Below, piece by piece: positions 23,801 to 32,884 of a DNA stretch of 64,000 bases. The stretch's first letter is position 1; the number at the start of each line of letters is the position of its first letter. Both the position numbers and the translations under genes were made by a program. Source of the DNA: Micrasema longulum (Eukaryota > Arthropoda > Insecta > Trichoptera > Brachycentridae); the NCBI GenBank assembly GCA_022494885.1, contig JAGVSM010002653.1, positions 1 to 64,000 of the forward strand. The letters are read 5' to 3'. Below the pieces are notes generated by a model, which worked only from the letters and a program-made list of their open reading frames with translations, searched no databases and was not told the origin of the DNA.

Positions 23801-26800
23801 TGTCAACCATGTTGGAATCGAACTTGAGACCTCTTGCATGGTAAGCAAACGTGCTGACCATTACACTATTGGGCGATTTAAAATAGGCCATTAGAACAGA
23901 TTCATCAAGACCCACAGGGCTGATTAAATGAAGCCCGATTTATTACCGAATTATTGCTAGTCTACATTAATAAGGTATAATTTTTTTACTGAGAATGAAG
24001 GCCTTCTTGTTTTGTGTAGAAAATGCAGCCGAGGCAGGTAAGAATTTGTATCATGTGCTATTCCCCATTAATTTTATTATGATCTATAAATAAATAAATC
24101 AAGAATGCGCATAATGACGTTGTTTTCTTTGTGTATATATCTCTCTATAGGCAAAATATTATTGAAATAAAAAATCTGTTATATTAGTCTATGATGAGTG
24201 ATGCTCGGTGCTATAATATGAAATCAACCCAATAAAAATGTATCATCTATTTCAAAGTTGATTGTTTTACAAGTCATCAAATGTTTGGACACATGTTTGT
24301 AACATATAGTTTTTATATCACTCTGTTGTATAACATAAAATTATAAATTGAACAATTGTGATTTAATCTTTACCCTAATTGAAATAAACTCTGGTCCCAA
24401 AACATAAATAAATTCTGTTCATTTAAAAACTTTTTACAAATAAAAAAAAAACGATTTGTCCCAAATTTAAAATATTAAATTGAAACACTGGCGTAGAACA
24501 GAAACATGATTTTTCTCATTTGAAGTACATACGAGGTGTGTTCAGAAAATAACGGGAATTTTTTAATTTTGCGGGTGAAGAGTCTAACAGTCATTTTTTA
24601 TATTGTGTTGGTATACATGCCCCTATTGAATGATAAAATTTTCTGCTGTATTTATTGTTTACTTTGACTGTGGCAGTAGTAAGGTCAGATGTGTTTTTAT
24701 GAGCTCGGCGATTTTCGTTTCTTAAAAAAATAGATCAAAGAATTGTATCAAACTTTGTGTAAAAAATTAAATAGTGTATGAAATGTTAACAAAGGCCTAT
24801 GGTGAGTCTGCTATGAGTAAAACTATAGTTTACGAGTGGTATAAGTATTTCTAAGATGGCTGTGAAGACGTTGAAGATGACGAAAGGCCCGGACGCCCCA
24901 GCACATCAACAACCGATGAAAATGTAGAAAAAGTGAATGAAATGGTTATGAACGATTGATGAGTTGGCACATTGATTTTATCATGCCATGAAATTTTTTC
25001 GAATATTTTGAGTCTGAAACGGGTGGCAGCAAAATTTGTTCCAAAATGGTTGCATTTTGAACAAAAACAGCGGCAAATGGAAGTTGCTCAGGTGTCACTA
25101 AATGAAGTCAACGACAATGCAGAATTACTGAAACTTGCTATAACAGGTGACGAAACATGGGTTTATGGATATGACGTTGAAACTAAGGCTCAATTGTCCC
25201 AGTGGAGGCATTCTGGAATGCCAAGACCAAAAAAGGCTCGACAAGTGCGGTCGTGATGCTCACTGTGTTCTTCGATTTTAATGGCATGGTGCATCATGAA
25301 TTCTTGCCACGAGGTCAAACGGTCAATAAGGAGTACACCTACAAGTTTACATGAAACAATACAAAAAAAATGCCCAGATTTGTGGCAAAGCAATTCACGG
25401 CTTTTGCACCACGATAATGTTCCTGCTCACACTTCATAGATAGTTCGTGAATTTTTGGCCAAAACAATACTTTAACGATGCCCCAGCCCCCATATTCGTC
25501 AGACATGGCTCCATGTGACTTTTTCCTATTTCCAAAAATAAAGAAAACCTTAAAGGGCCGTTGTTTTACAAGCATATTTGACATTAAAAGCGCATTGCTG
25601 AAAGAGCTACAGGCTCTTCCAAAGATCGAGTTTAAGAAGTGTTTTGAGGATTGGAAGAAGCGCTGGCACATGTGCATAATATCTAATGGGGACTATTTTG
25701 AAGGCGACAACCTTAATGTAGACAAATAAATAAATATTTTTTATCAAAAAACTAAAATACCTGTTATTTTCTGAACACACCTCGTATTTTTCATACGATT
25801 CGTCCCAAATTTGAAATGTTAAATTGAAACACTAGGTGTAGAAGAACAGAGACAGGATCTTTCTCATTTGAAGTACATATTTTTTGTTAAAGGGAGTTAA
25901 AAGGTACCTATTAAAACTGAACAACATAACGACTCGAAGGGAAATTGACAAATGCAGCTTGATTAAAGAGATACATTTTCCTAAAATCAATTAATAAAAA
26001 AAAAAGGTAAATACAAATGATTACATGGACAAAAAACACCTGTACAGTTACCATAACTTGCATAGTTTGAATTATGTTACAATAAAACAAAATAATAATT
26101 ACCGTCTGATGAATCTCCACCAATGCCATTAGTGGGTTCTTCCTCGTCTGATGAGGTTCCTTCCTCTTTGCCTTCAAAAGTCTCATCATTTGAGTCACTT
26201 TCATCATCTTCTGAACAGTTTATAATTTGTAACAGATCATTGTACATACTGGCTGCACGTTTAGTTGGGCGTCCGGAATTTTCTGCCGCTGTGGGTTCTG
26301 TGCTTGAAACAGCTGCTGTTTTAACTGAAAGATAATTTTGTAGATAATTAGTATATGTATATAACACAATTAAATCACATTTTTTTGAAAATGATATTAT
26401 GGAAATTAATGATTCAGACTTATTATTCACGAAATTAGCTATTCTTTCCATTGAATGGCCATCCCCTCAATTCTCCTCTTTTTGATTTCTATTCATCTTT
26501 ACTTATTTCCTTTTTTATAATCAACATATTAGTGAAATAATTGTGATTATATTTTGTGTAAATTACTATAATATTTTATGTACTTCTTAACCAAATGTAA
26601 AAGCCCTCTGGGCGTTTATAAATAAATAAAATAAGCCAAAAGTATTTTTCATTCACAAAATGGATTGCCAATGAAAACATTTTAAAAGCTATTTCTGATG
26701 GTAGAAGATGTGAATTAAGTCATAGTAGACCTTGAATTCGTATGTCTATGACTTTATTTTTTGAGGTGGAGAATAAGATTAGTATTACTCTTTAGTAAAT

Positions 26801-29800
26801 TATATTATTACCTAAAGCTTTTCCCTTTTTGCTTGGAGAACTATTCACTTCTCCATTTTCTTGGGATGACGACGTGACACTATCTTTTATTTCAACCTTG
26901 GAATTGGAAACCTCTCCATTGCATTGTTCTTTGGTGGGAGAACAAGCTGCAGGTTCGTTGGAGTTGCTGCTACCAGAGGGAGTCTCGCGCACATCTTCCG
27001 AACTATCTGGGGCTTCTGCTGGAGCACTCTTCTCACCAGTATCGTCTGGCGTTTTCACATCCAACCCATCTCCATTTGATTGTTCCTCACCATTACTTGT
27101 CGTAACCTGTGTAACATTTAAAGAACAGAAAAATACATTACATATAACAATATTGAGGATTATCAGCATTTTAAACTTGAAAAGGATGAACACATAACGC
27201 AAACAACGATTTTGGCCATTTCAACCAGTTATAATCAACTGTACCTACTAGAACATGGAAATTCATAATGCAGCGCCCCTGACATCTGATCCGGAGTTCT
27301 TGACATTACCACAGAACCACAACCCGATTCGTTTTTTATTTTTGAAAATTCTTAAATCCAAATTTTCTACTAAGTAGGTTAAGAATTGACATCCTTAAAA
27401 ATAAACCTAAGATCGAAAATGATAATATTATTACCTGAGCTTCGTCAGACTTTTCACCTTCATCTGAATCTTTGACAGACGAGGAAACATCAGAATCTTC
27501 ATCTTTAAATGTTTGTTTACTCGAACAGCCAGCACCGGAGTCACACGAGGCTCCTGGCTTCCTTGACCTTAGAGATGGGGAGACAGGCACTTCAGAAACT
27601 TTACCGAGCTTGGCTAACATGGGATTTGTCTTTCCCTCGTATTTTTGCATTATTTTATCGAGGGGCATTGATGCCTCCTCACACAAGTTATGCACTTCTT
27701 CTTCTTCATCTTCATCCTCCGCGTCAATCTCTGGTTCAGTTTCGTCACTCTCTAATAAAGAAAATGTAAATTACAACAAAATAAACAAGATATAAATAAA
27801 TATTTTTGTATATAATTTTTTATTTCCTTTTTGTTTCCTTCACGATTATTTGATGTTAAATACAGGTTTTATTAATAAAAAATTGATTTAAAAAAAACTT
27901 AATCCTTGACTATTGAAGTCGAATGGAGAAATACAGTGAAAGCACTCCCTCTACACATCGAAAACCGTTAAGACAGAGAGTTGTTTTCACTTGTACTCTG
28001 AACAATACTTTTTTGACAAAATTCAAGTTGTTTTCTTTTTTTCAAATTTGGTGTTTTGTATAAAAGGCTTGTCGTATACTGTCATTCTTGCTCGTCACCA
28101 TATTGCAATTCATTTTCATCATTGTTCCCTTTCCGCACCCAATGGTGCACAGGCCACTGCGTTAGTACACCAACCGCGGCATATCTTGACATTTTTGTAA
28201 AATGAAGGCAAGATGATCAGTCTTATGGTTCAGGTGCCAGTCCAGGGACTAAGAAATATTCCAGCATTAAAACATCTTTTCATATAAATACTTAATGTCG
28301 ACCAAATCGGGGATTGAACCTGAAACCTCTTGCACTGTAGGCAAACGCGCTGAACATAAGATCATGAGGCGGACAAATTATAAATCCAATTACATAGCCG
28401 TAACAAAAACTTTGTTTACTTACTAGTATAATATATAATTTGTAAATAAACATATTTAAACAATACAGTTCTGTGTGTGAAATAGAACCACAACTCTGAA
28501 CAAGTGGTTTCAACTCAGGTAAAAATTCCGAAAAAGGCAATAAGTGAGGATAAGTCAGCCTCGTAGTGTAGTGGTTGAGGCATTAGCCCATGCTTGAGGC
28601 CCTGGGTTTGATTCCTGGAAAGGTATTTGTGAAATACTTGTTTTAAAGGTGGTTTAACACCAAAATGTCACTGTCCCTGGACTGCTTCCTGAAACGTACG
28701 ATTGATTACATTCATGTAACTGATAATCTAGGTACGCTGCATTTGGTGTTCCAATGTAGTGCCCTATGCACTGGGTGCGGATAGGGATATGATGAAGATG
28801 ACGTTTTAAAAGTAAATATTGATTTCTACTGGGCTACGTTTGTACAAAAAACTACATCTTTTTCCTTACTTGCTAGATCTTTTAGAAGTTCAATAACATC
28901 TGGTTTGGCTATTGTAGCATCAAATCCAAGAAAGGCATCTTCTAATGCCTGGGTGAGGTTTCCATCTTTGTAGGCCTGGGTATCTTTAATGAACTGTGGA
29001 AGCTTCATGGAGCAATACTTAGCTACTTCGGAGCCACCGTGCCCATCGTATACAGCAAACAGAGAGGTATTTGCATCATAATCCAGAATATTATTGTGAG
29101 CATCCTGTGTGCAAAAAACCATTAACACTTTATTAAAAATATTAATTAAAATATTTTTTTCAATATTTTATAAAAACAACAGATAAACATCGACCGTGTC
29201 AGGGCAAAGGCTTCAAACCACAATTCTAGAAAAAGCGCTTTCATAATTTTGAATTAATTGCGTAGGTCTTATACACATTCTGGGAAAACGATTTGAACTG
29301 CAAACATCTAGATGACTCTTTTCAATCCTTTTGCCAGAATGAGTATAAGACCTACGCAATTGGTTAAAAACACATTTGAAATAATGAAATGAAGCCTTAG
29401 TCCCGAACATCTTCAATATGTTAACAAAAGACTATAGAGACTAAGGAGTATTTATATAAATACTGTTCTGAGAAATATATTAAGATGATAGGTAATATAA
29501 ATAATAAATACTCTTAAGCAGTTTTTGACAAACTGTAACAGCTTGGAAAAAGGAGGAACTTTTATTAATTCAACAATATCATTGAAATTCATGTTTCGCT
29601 GTTTACACAAGGTCAAAAGCACAGTTCGGAGGAAGAAACATATTTTAGTCAGAATGTTGGCCGAAAATAAAACTAAAGTAATAAACGTCTAAATATTTTC
29701 TTGAAATGACAGCTTTTACAAGTACAATGATTAAATCTAACAAAAATCTGACACCGCCGAAATATTTAGAGTTAAATGAAAGTTAATGGGCATAACATAC

Positions 29801-30110
29801 ACAATAAACATTGAGAAGCAAAGCCACATGTCTAAAAATATTACTTAGTATTTGGTAACAATAAGGGGGTTTTGTCTTTAATACAAAGCGGCATGGGAAT
29901 CGACCAACTTAACTTTAAGAAATACAAGATTTAAAAAAAAGGACACGTTTTATAACTACAGTAAATAAGAATATAGTAAAAACGGCGGGATTTGCTTACC
30001 TCCTGACTAATACGCCATCCCTGCATTGAACTGGAGCCGCATGATATTTTTGCATTGTTTTCGTCACTAGACGATTTAGTAGTTAACGGCTCGGATAAAT
30101 ACGCACCCAT
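20691..30110 (-). CDS. PPM1G: Protein phosphatase 1G (PP2C family) with acidic insertion
   Basis: Metal-dependent Ser/Thr phosphatase, nuclear in other animals, where it acts in pre-mRNA splicing and histone handling. Eight coding exons on the minus strand: 30110-30000, 29104-28870, 27751-27435, 27106-26812, 26324-26103, 23043-22903, 21365-20959, 20879-20691. Phases run 0,1,0,1,1,1,0 and join to 638 residues; human is 546. The start MGAYLSEP fits the family and an N-myristoylation signal. The PP2C fold is split: [15 protein letters not shown] near residue 54 supplies the metal-binding DGHGG motif; residues about 116-420 are an acidic Ser/Glu/Asp-rich insertion typical of PPM1G. The fold resumes with [38 protein letters not shown] and, in the last exon, [11 protein letters not shown] basic tail KRPSDDE...AKRSK may be a nuclear signal. 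The introns host mariner, Tc1-like and SINE copies. Very sure of the family. Confidence 0.95.
20959..21365 (-). CDS. PPM1G: PPM1G exon 7
   Basis: Largest PP2C core exon, 136 codons, with [25 protein letters not shown] and ACDGIWNSM. Acceptor tttgtttacag, donor GTAATC. Confidence 0.95.
21674..22250 (+). pseudogene. Tc1-like element 5' part with transposase N-terminus
   Basis: A terminal-repeat-like start acagtgagcgacaatgaaa lies near 21679. The frame 21904-22182 encodes a helix-turn-helix N-terminus ([20 protein letters not shown]...[19 protein letters not shown]) typical of Tc1/mariner DNA-binding domains. It ends prematurely and no DDE domain follows. It sits in PPM1G intron 6, antisense to the gene. 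Confidence 0.75.
22345..22507 (-). mobile_element. tRNA-derived SINE, family C
   Basis: On the minus strand the head reads tggctagtgtatcgg, then B box ggttcgaatcc, then cactctacc. The body holds attttctaatagtgagtt and aatatttgcg. Related copies: 44475-44627 (-), 62815-62960 (+) and 63095-63200 (-). Family C heads resemble a different tRNA from families A and B. Confidence 0.75.
22650..22725 (-). repeat. Dispersed repeat D fragment
   Basis: Contains aaaccagccaatgacaggg and gtaaatgcctagg, as in the larger copies at 37735-37950 and 48233-48460. Confidence 0.65.
22903..23043 (-). CDS. PPM1G: PPM1G exon 6
   Basis: Ends the acidic insertion (EDEDDDE) and re-enters the PP2C fold with [15 protein letters not shown]. 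Acceptor ttttattttag, donor GTAACT. Confidence 0.9.
23617..23875 (-). mobile_element. tRNA-derived SINE, family B (GAT-repeat tail)
   Basis: The plus strand shows the tail (catcatcatcatt), then the body words ggtaagatgattagtctta and tgccagtccagggacc. The inverted B box and A box follow (gaatcgaactt, then gctgaccattacactattg). It lies in PPM1G intron 5. This is the commonest SINE in the window, with about eleven copies. Confidence 0.85.
24532..25784 (+). mobile_element. mariner transposon, 1.25 kb, inactive
   Basis: Inverted ends cgaggtgtgttcagaaaata match at both sides and are flanked by TA (24530-24531 and 25785-25786), as expected for mariner. It carries a full-span but broken transposase and lies in PPM1G intron 5. 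Confidence 0.92.
24699..25728 (+). pseudogene. mariner transposase, frameshifted
   Basis: DDD-type transposase of the mariner family. First catalytic Asp region [12 protein letters not shown] (about 25140-25180), second HDNVPAHTS (25402-25430, followed by a stop), third [14 protein letters not shown] (25490-25530). An N-terminal helix-turn-helix remnant ends in [10 protein letters not shown]. Frames change several times and stops interrupt the first third, so it is dead. Confidence 0.9.
26103..26324 (-). CDS. PPM1G: PPM1G exon 5
   Basis: Part of the acidic insertion: a short helical segment [17 protein letters not shown] followed by [12 protein letters not shown] and [10 protein letters not shown]. 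Acceptor tatctttcag, donor GTAATT. Confidence 0.9.
26560..26635 (+). mobile_element. LINE 3' tail remnant
   Basis: The sequence gccctctgggcgtttataaa then taaataaa matches the end of the LINE at 56150-56870 (aatgcctattgggcgtatat on its strand). Only the tail is present. Confidence 0.5.
26812..27106 (-). CDS. PPM1G: PPM1G exon 4
   Basis: Acidic/Ser-rich insertion ([14 protein letters not shown]...ESP-rich, ending KKGKAL). Low complexity, so little conservation is expected. Acceptor atgttacacag, donor GTAATA. Confidence 0.88.
27435..27751 (-). CDS. PPM1G: PPM1G exon 3
   Basis: Begins with an Asp/Glu run (EDEDEEEE), followed by a more complex segment [20 protein letters not shown], then Ser-rich [20 protein letters not shown]. 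Acceptor ctttattag, donor GTAATA. Confidence 0.9.
28112..28373 (-). mobile_element. SINE family B
   Basis: Shared words tttccgcacccaatggtgca, gatgatcagtcttatg and ggtgccagtccaggga, ending in the inverted tRNA-like head and atgaggcgg. It lies in PPM1G intron 2, facing the next copy. Confidence 0.85.
28557..28803 (+). mobile_element. SINE family B
   Basis: Complete head: gcctcgtagtgtagtggttg, B box ggtttgattcc, body ending ctatgcactgggtgcgga, and a short gatgaagatgac tail. It is inverted relative to the copy 180 bases upstream. Confidence 0.85.
28870..29104 (-). CDS. PPM1G: PPM1G exon 2
   Basis: PP2C N-terminal half: [35 protein letters not shown], ending VIELLKDLA. Acceptor ttgcacacag, donor GTAAGG. 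Confidence 0.95.
29208..29402. mobile_element. Foldback MITE in PPM1G intron 1
   Basis: The inner arm aattgcgtaggtcttata (about 29258) is repeated exactly inverted near 29360, and the match extends outward with more mismatches (aaggcttca at the left, tgaagcctt at the right). The arms total about 70-90 bases. No coding content. Confidence 0.7.
30000..30110 (-). CDS. PPM1G: PPM1G exon 1
   Basis: 37 codons from ATG 30110 ([12 protein letters not shown]) to [10 protein letters not shown], with donor GTAAGC. The peptide MQGWR.S.ED, completed by exon 2, is a PP2C signature. Confidence 0.93.
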
Positions 30111-31119
30111 TTTGCACAGTACACAAAACAAACAAGTCTAGAATTGATTAAATAACGTTTAATATTAATAATACCGCCAATCACCCGACAACCGACATCT
30201 ACCTCGCACGCTTCCAAAATTACCAAAGACTAAATTGTAAATTGCATTGAACCAACATTGAACCATAAACTTCTCGATGGTGTTGCTACTGGGCAGAAAA
30301 ACACAGATTATATAGTACCAGAAAAACATATAAATTGAAAAATAATAAATGGACAATACACCAAACTATTTTTAAATAATAATTTATGACATCAAAACGT
30401 ATTCTCAGCGGAGATATATAACTAGTTATTTCATAGTTAGTATTGAATTGGCGTCAAACATAATAAAACAGTAAAGACAATCTTAAAAACAACAAAATAA
30501 TATTTTAATTCATCAAATTAAACTGTAAAAATGACAAAAGAAACATTAGAGGTAAATTCAATAGATTAAACACCCGTTTGTGAAATTGAAATTCGAATAT
30601 ATTCACCGTACAACAAATACTGTTAAGGGGGAAACTCACTTACTTCGACAACTTGAAATTTCTTAATTTGGCAATCTAGCGGCAAAAAATATAAGCTTTT
30701 AGAATCAACTCAAAAATGAAACCATTTTAAGGTCATTCTAGTTTGGCTGAGTTTTCAAAGATGTCTCTAAAAAAGCCCTGTTAGCGACAACCGACAACTT
30801 CACTCACCAGCAGGCGGCCATTATGTTTTGCTCGACAACAGGTGAGTGACAACTCACGAAAAGCTATAAATCAATGATATGAGTCCAAAATCCGCGAACT
30901 TAAGCGACATGATTTTTCCTTTCGATACATAAATAAATGTCAAAAATTAATATTTATTTTCAAATAAAACAAAACTTGAATTTTCGGCATCGATTCGCAT
31001 TACGCTATTAACTTCATTATTGTTTACTTCATTTCATTTCGTTTCCGTAAGCCACATGTCTTTCGCTTTGGAATTCGTACCAGAGCAGTTTACAAGATTG
31101 GACTTTCTGTTTTCTAAAA

Positions 31120-31395
31120 ATGGTTGAAAGCAGTTGTGTTATTGGGTGTAAGTGTAAAGATCATATTTTGTCTCGACATTCTTTGTCATCTTACGCAAAA
31201 AAATAATCTCCCTTACATGAATGGGTATGAAGAATTGGACGTTTTAATCTGTGGGAAGCTTTACGAAACCAAGATTCTAAAAAAAAAATTTTCATTTGTG
31301 CCACACATTTTCCGAGTACATTTAGAAACAGGAATGGCTGGATATTATTTTTTGCTTTACCGGACATAAATTTGCCTCAAATTGGATCAGTCTCT
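31120..31395 (+). pseudogene. THAP-type zinc finger relic
   Basis: One frame from ATG 31120 reads MVESSCVIGCKC..., then past two in-frame stops LHEWV, IGRFNLW, and FICATHFPSTFRNRNGW. The C-x-x-x-C start, a Trp about 25 residues on and the C-x-x-H-F block match the spacing of a THAP DNA-binding domain. Stops at codons 29 and 36 make it a relic. Such domains are found in P-element-type transposases and host factors. I could not see the rest of a transposase. Confidence 0.4.
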
Positions 31396-31798
31396 TCTCT
31401 TTCCCTTATAAATAAGTTTATATTTTCATTGTGCGTTTTATGTTTAGTTATGTTTATTTTATGACGTAACTGTTCGTTATATTTGTTTATTATTACCGTA
31501 AATACACGACATGAATATTTCCCCGGAGTAAAATCCTTGTTAAGTAATAACTTACAGATTATTTTAAACAATTTATATGATTTCAGGTTTGCCTCTATTT
31601 TCTGGGCAAAATAAGAGTTCTTCTTTATTCAAGGCCGTTTTCTCATTGTAAATATTCGTGTTTTTACTTACGTTTGTTGTGTAAGTTATGTTTGTTGTAT
31701 TACTATAGTTTTAAGAGATTGTTTTAGTATATTTGGATACGTTTAGTTATGTAAATTGTTTGCGCAAATACATATTTTTGAATGAAATAAAACAGAGG

Positions 31799-31916
31799 TA
31801 TTGAGGGGATCTTGAGGGGTGGAAATGACTCGAAGGCCTCTGTCCATGCATCCTCCTCCCCGGGGAATAACTTTCCTCTATGCGTGATGGTGGGCTGAAG
31901 GATCTTCCCCTCAATA
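31799..31916. repeat. Small GC-richer element with TATTGAGGGG inverted ends
   Basis: tattgagggg at 31799-31808 is repeated inverted as cccctcaata at 31907-31916. The 118-base interval is more GC-rich than its surroundings. Not seen elsewhere in the window. Confidence 0.5.
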
Positions 31917-32760
31917 GGCTTGAGCTATTATAAATTGCCGTATTGTTATTTTTTTAAACGTGGTTTGAAACTTTAATATTATTTTTTTGGAAACCTGCTG
32001 TTTATCAATTTTAAAAATTATTATTTTTATATACCTTATTACATCATCTACCAACATACATTACTCGCTGACCGAAAATCTTTAAAAAAAATATATGAGA
32101 GGAACGCCCTTAATCAAATATAAATTTAATCGTTTATACGATGTGTAGGGGAGCATTATTACAAATATATTCGCCTTGAAGGATTTTCGTTACTTGTAAC
32201 ACTAAAAAAGTGTTTTCTACGTTTTAAAGCTGTAAAATGGTACTAGTAGAAATCAGCTTTATAAAAAAGTTGACATTGTGTATTAAAGTAAAATTCGGTT
32301 TACCCTAAATATTAGGTTACTTTTTGTATACATACATGTTTTATACTTGTTTCTCGTTTACGTGTTTAGCCAAATGACTTTCAACTTGTTGGTACATACT
32401 TTTAATTTTTTCAAAGTAAAATTAACACTGAAGTCAGGTTTTGCGCTTTTACCTTTTGACTTTGACGATTATTTTAGTTCAACTCTCAGTTAAGGCGGAC
32501 GTGTGGTTTCATTGATGGTCGCTCGTGTGTCCGCGCGTGGATTTGTTTACTAGTTTTATCATATATTATCGTAGTGAGATAGTCATACTGAATGTCACAA
32601 ACATGACTTATTAAAAATACAATTTATTATTTGTCTAGTTTTTGTGTCGCCTAATAGGTTACGATTATATTTGTTTATATTTCGAACTTGTGCTTGCTAT
32701 TGTGCGTTTTTTAATGGACATTTGAAATAAAAACACAAGTAACTCATAATTATTGGTGAA

Positions 32761-32884
32761 ATGAGGCTTTCTACGAAGATTTTGGTGTGTATTCTAGGCG
32801 TTTTAGGAAACGCTGGAATTTGGGGAGATGCCTCAATCGACACAGTCTTGGCCCGAGCTTATGGATACACAAATAAATTGACAG
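32761..32884 (+). CDS. MCORP: MCORP exon 1 (signal peptide)
   Basis: 41 codons plus one base from ATG 32761. The hydrophobic N-terminus is followed by DTVLARAYGYTNKLT. Donor GTAAAA at 32885. The exon is shorter than usual ORF thresholds; it was found by its signal peptide and by phase match to exon 2. Confidence 0.7.

Larger units (their letters stand above)
24450..25880. repeat. Tandem duplication (~85 bp) split by mariner
   Basis: 24450-24529 and 25796-25877 are diverged copies of one sequence: both contain gtcccaaatttraaat, ttaaattgaaacact and ctcatttgaagtacat. The mariner at 24532-25784 occupies the TA at the end of the first copy. Confidence 0.8.
30111..32760. promoter_or_regulatory. 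Divergent intergenic region, PPM1G and MCORP
   Basis: Holds both upstream regions. A THAP-like relic (31120-31395) and a small inverted-repeat element (31799-31916) lie within. An arthropod-type initiator word tcagtt occurs at 32485-32490, about 270 bases before the MCORP ATG, with no clear downstream element. Short inverted words cactcacc/ggtgagtg flank 30813-30847. Confidence 0.4.

Noticed and set aside
32485..32520. Initiator plus downstream promoter element for MCORP
   Set aside because: A tcagtt initiator word exists, but the nearest DPE-like word is two bases out of register, so I did not call a core promoter.
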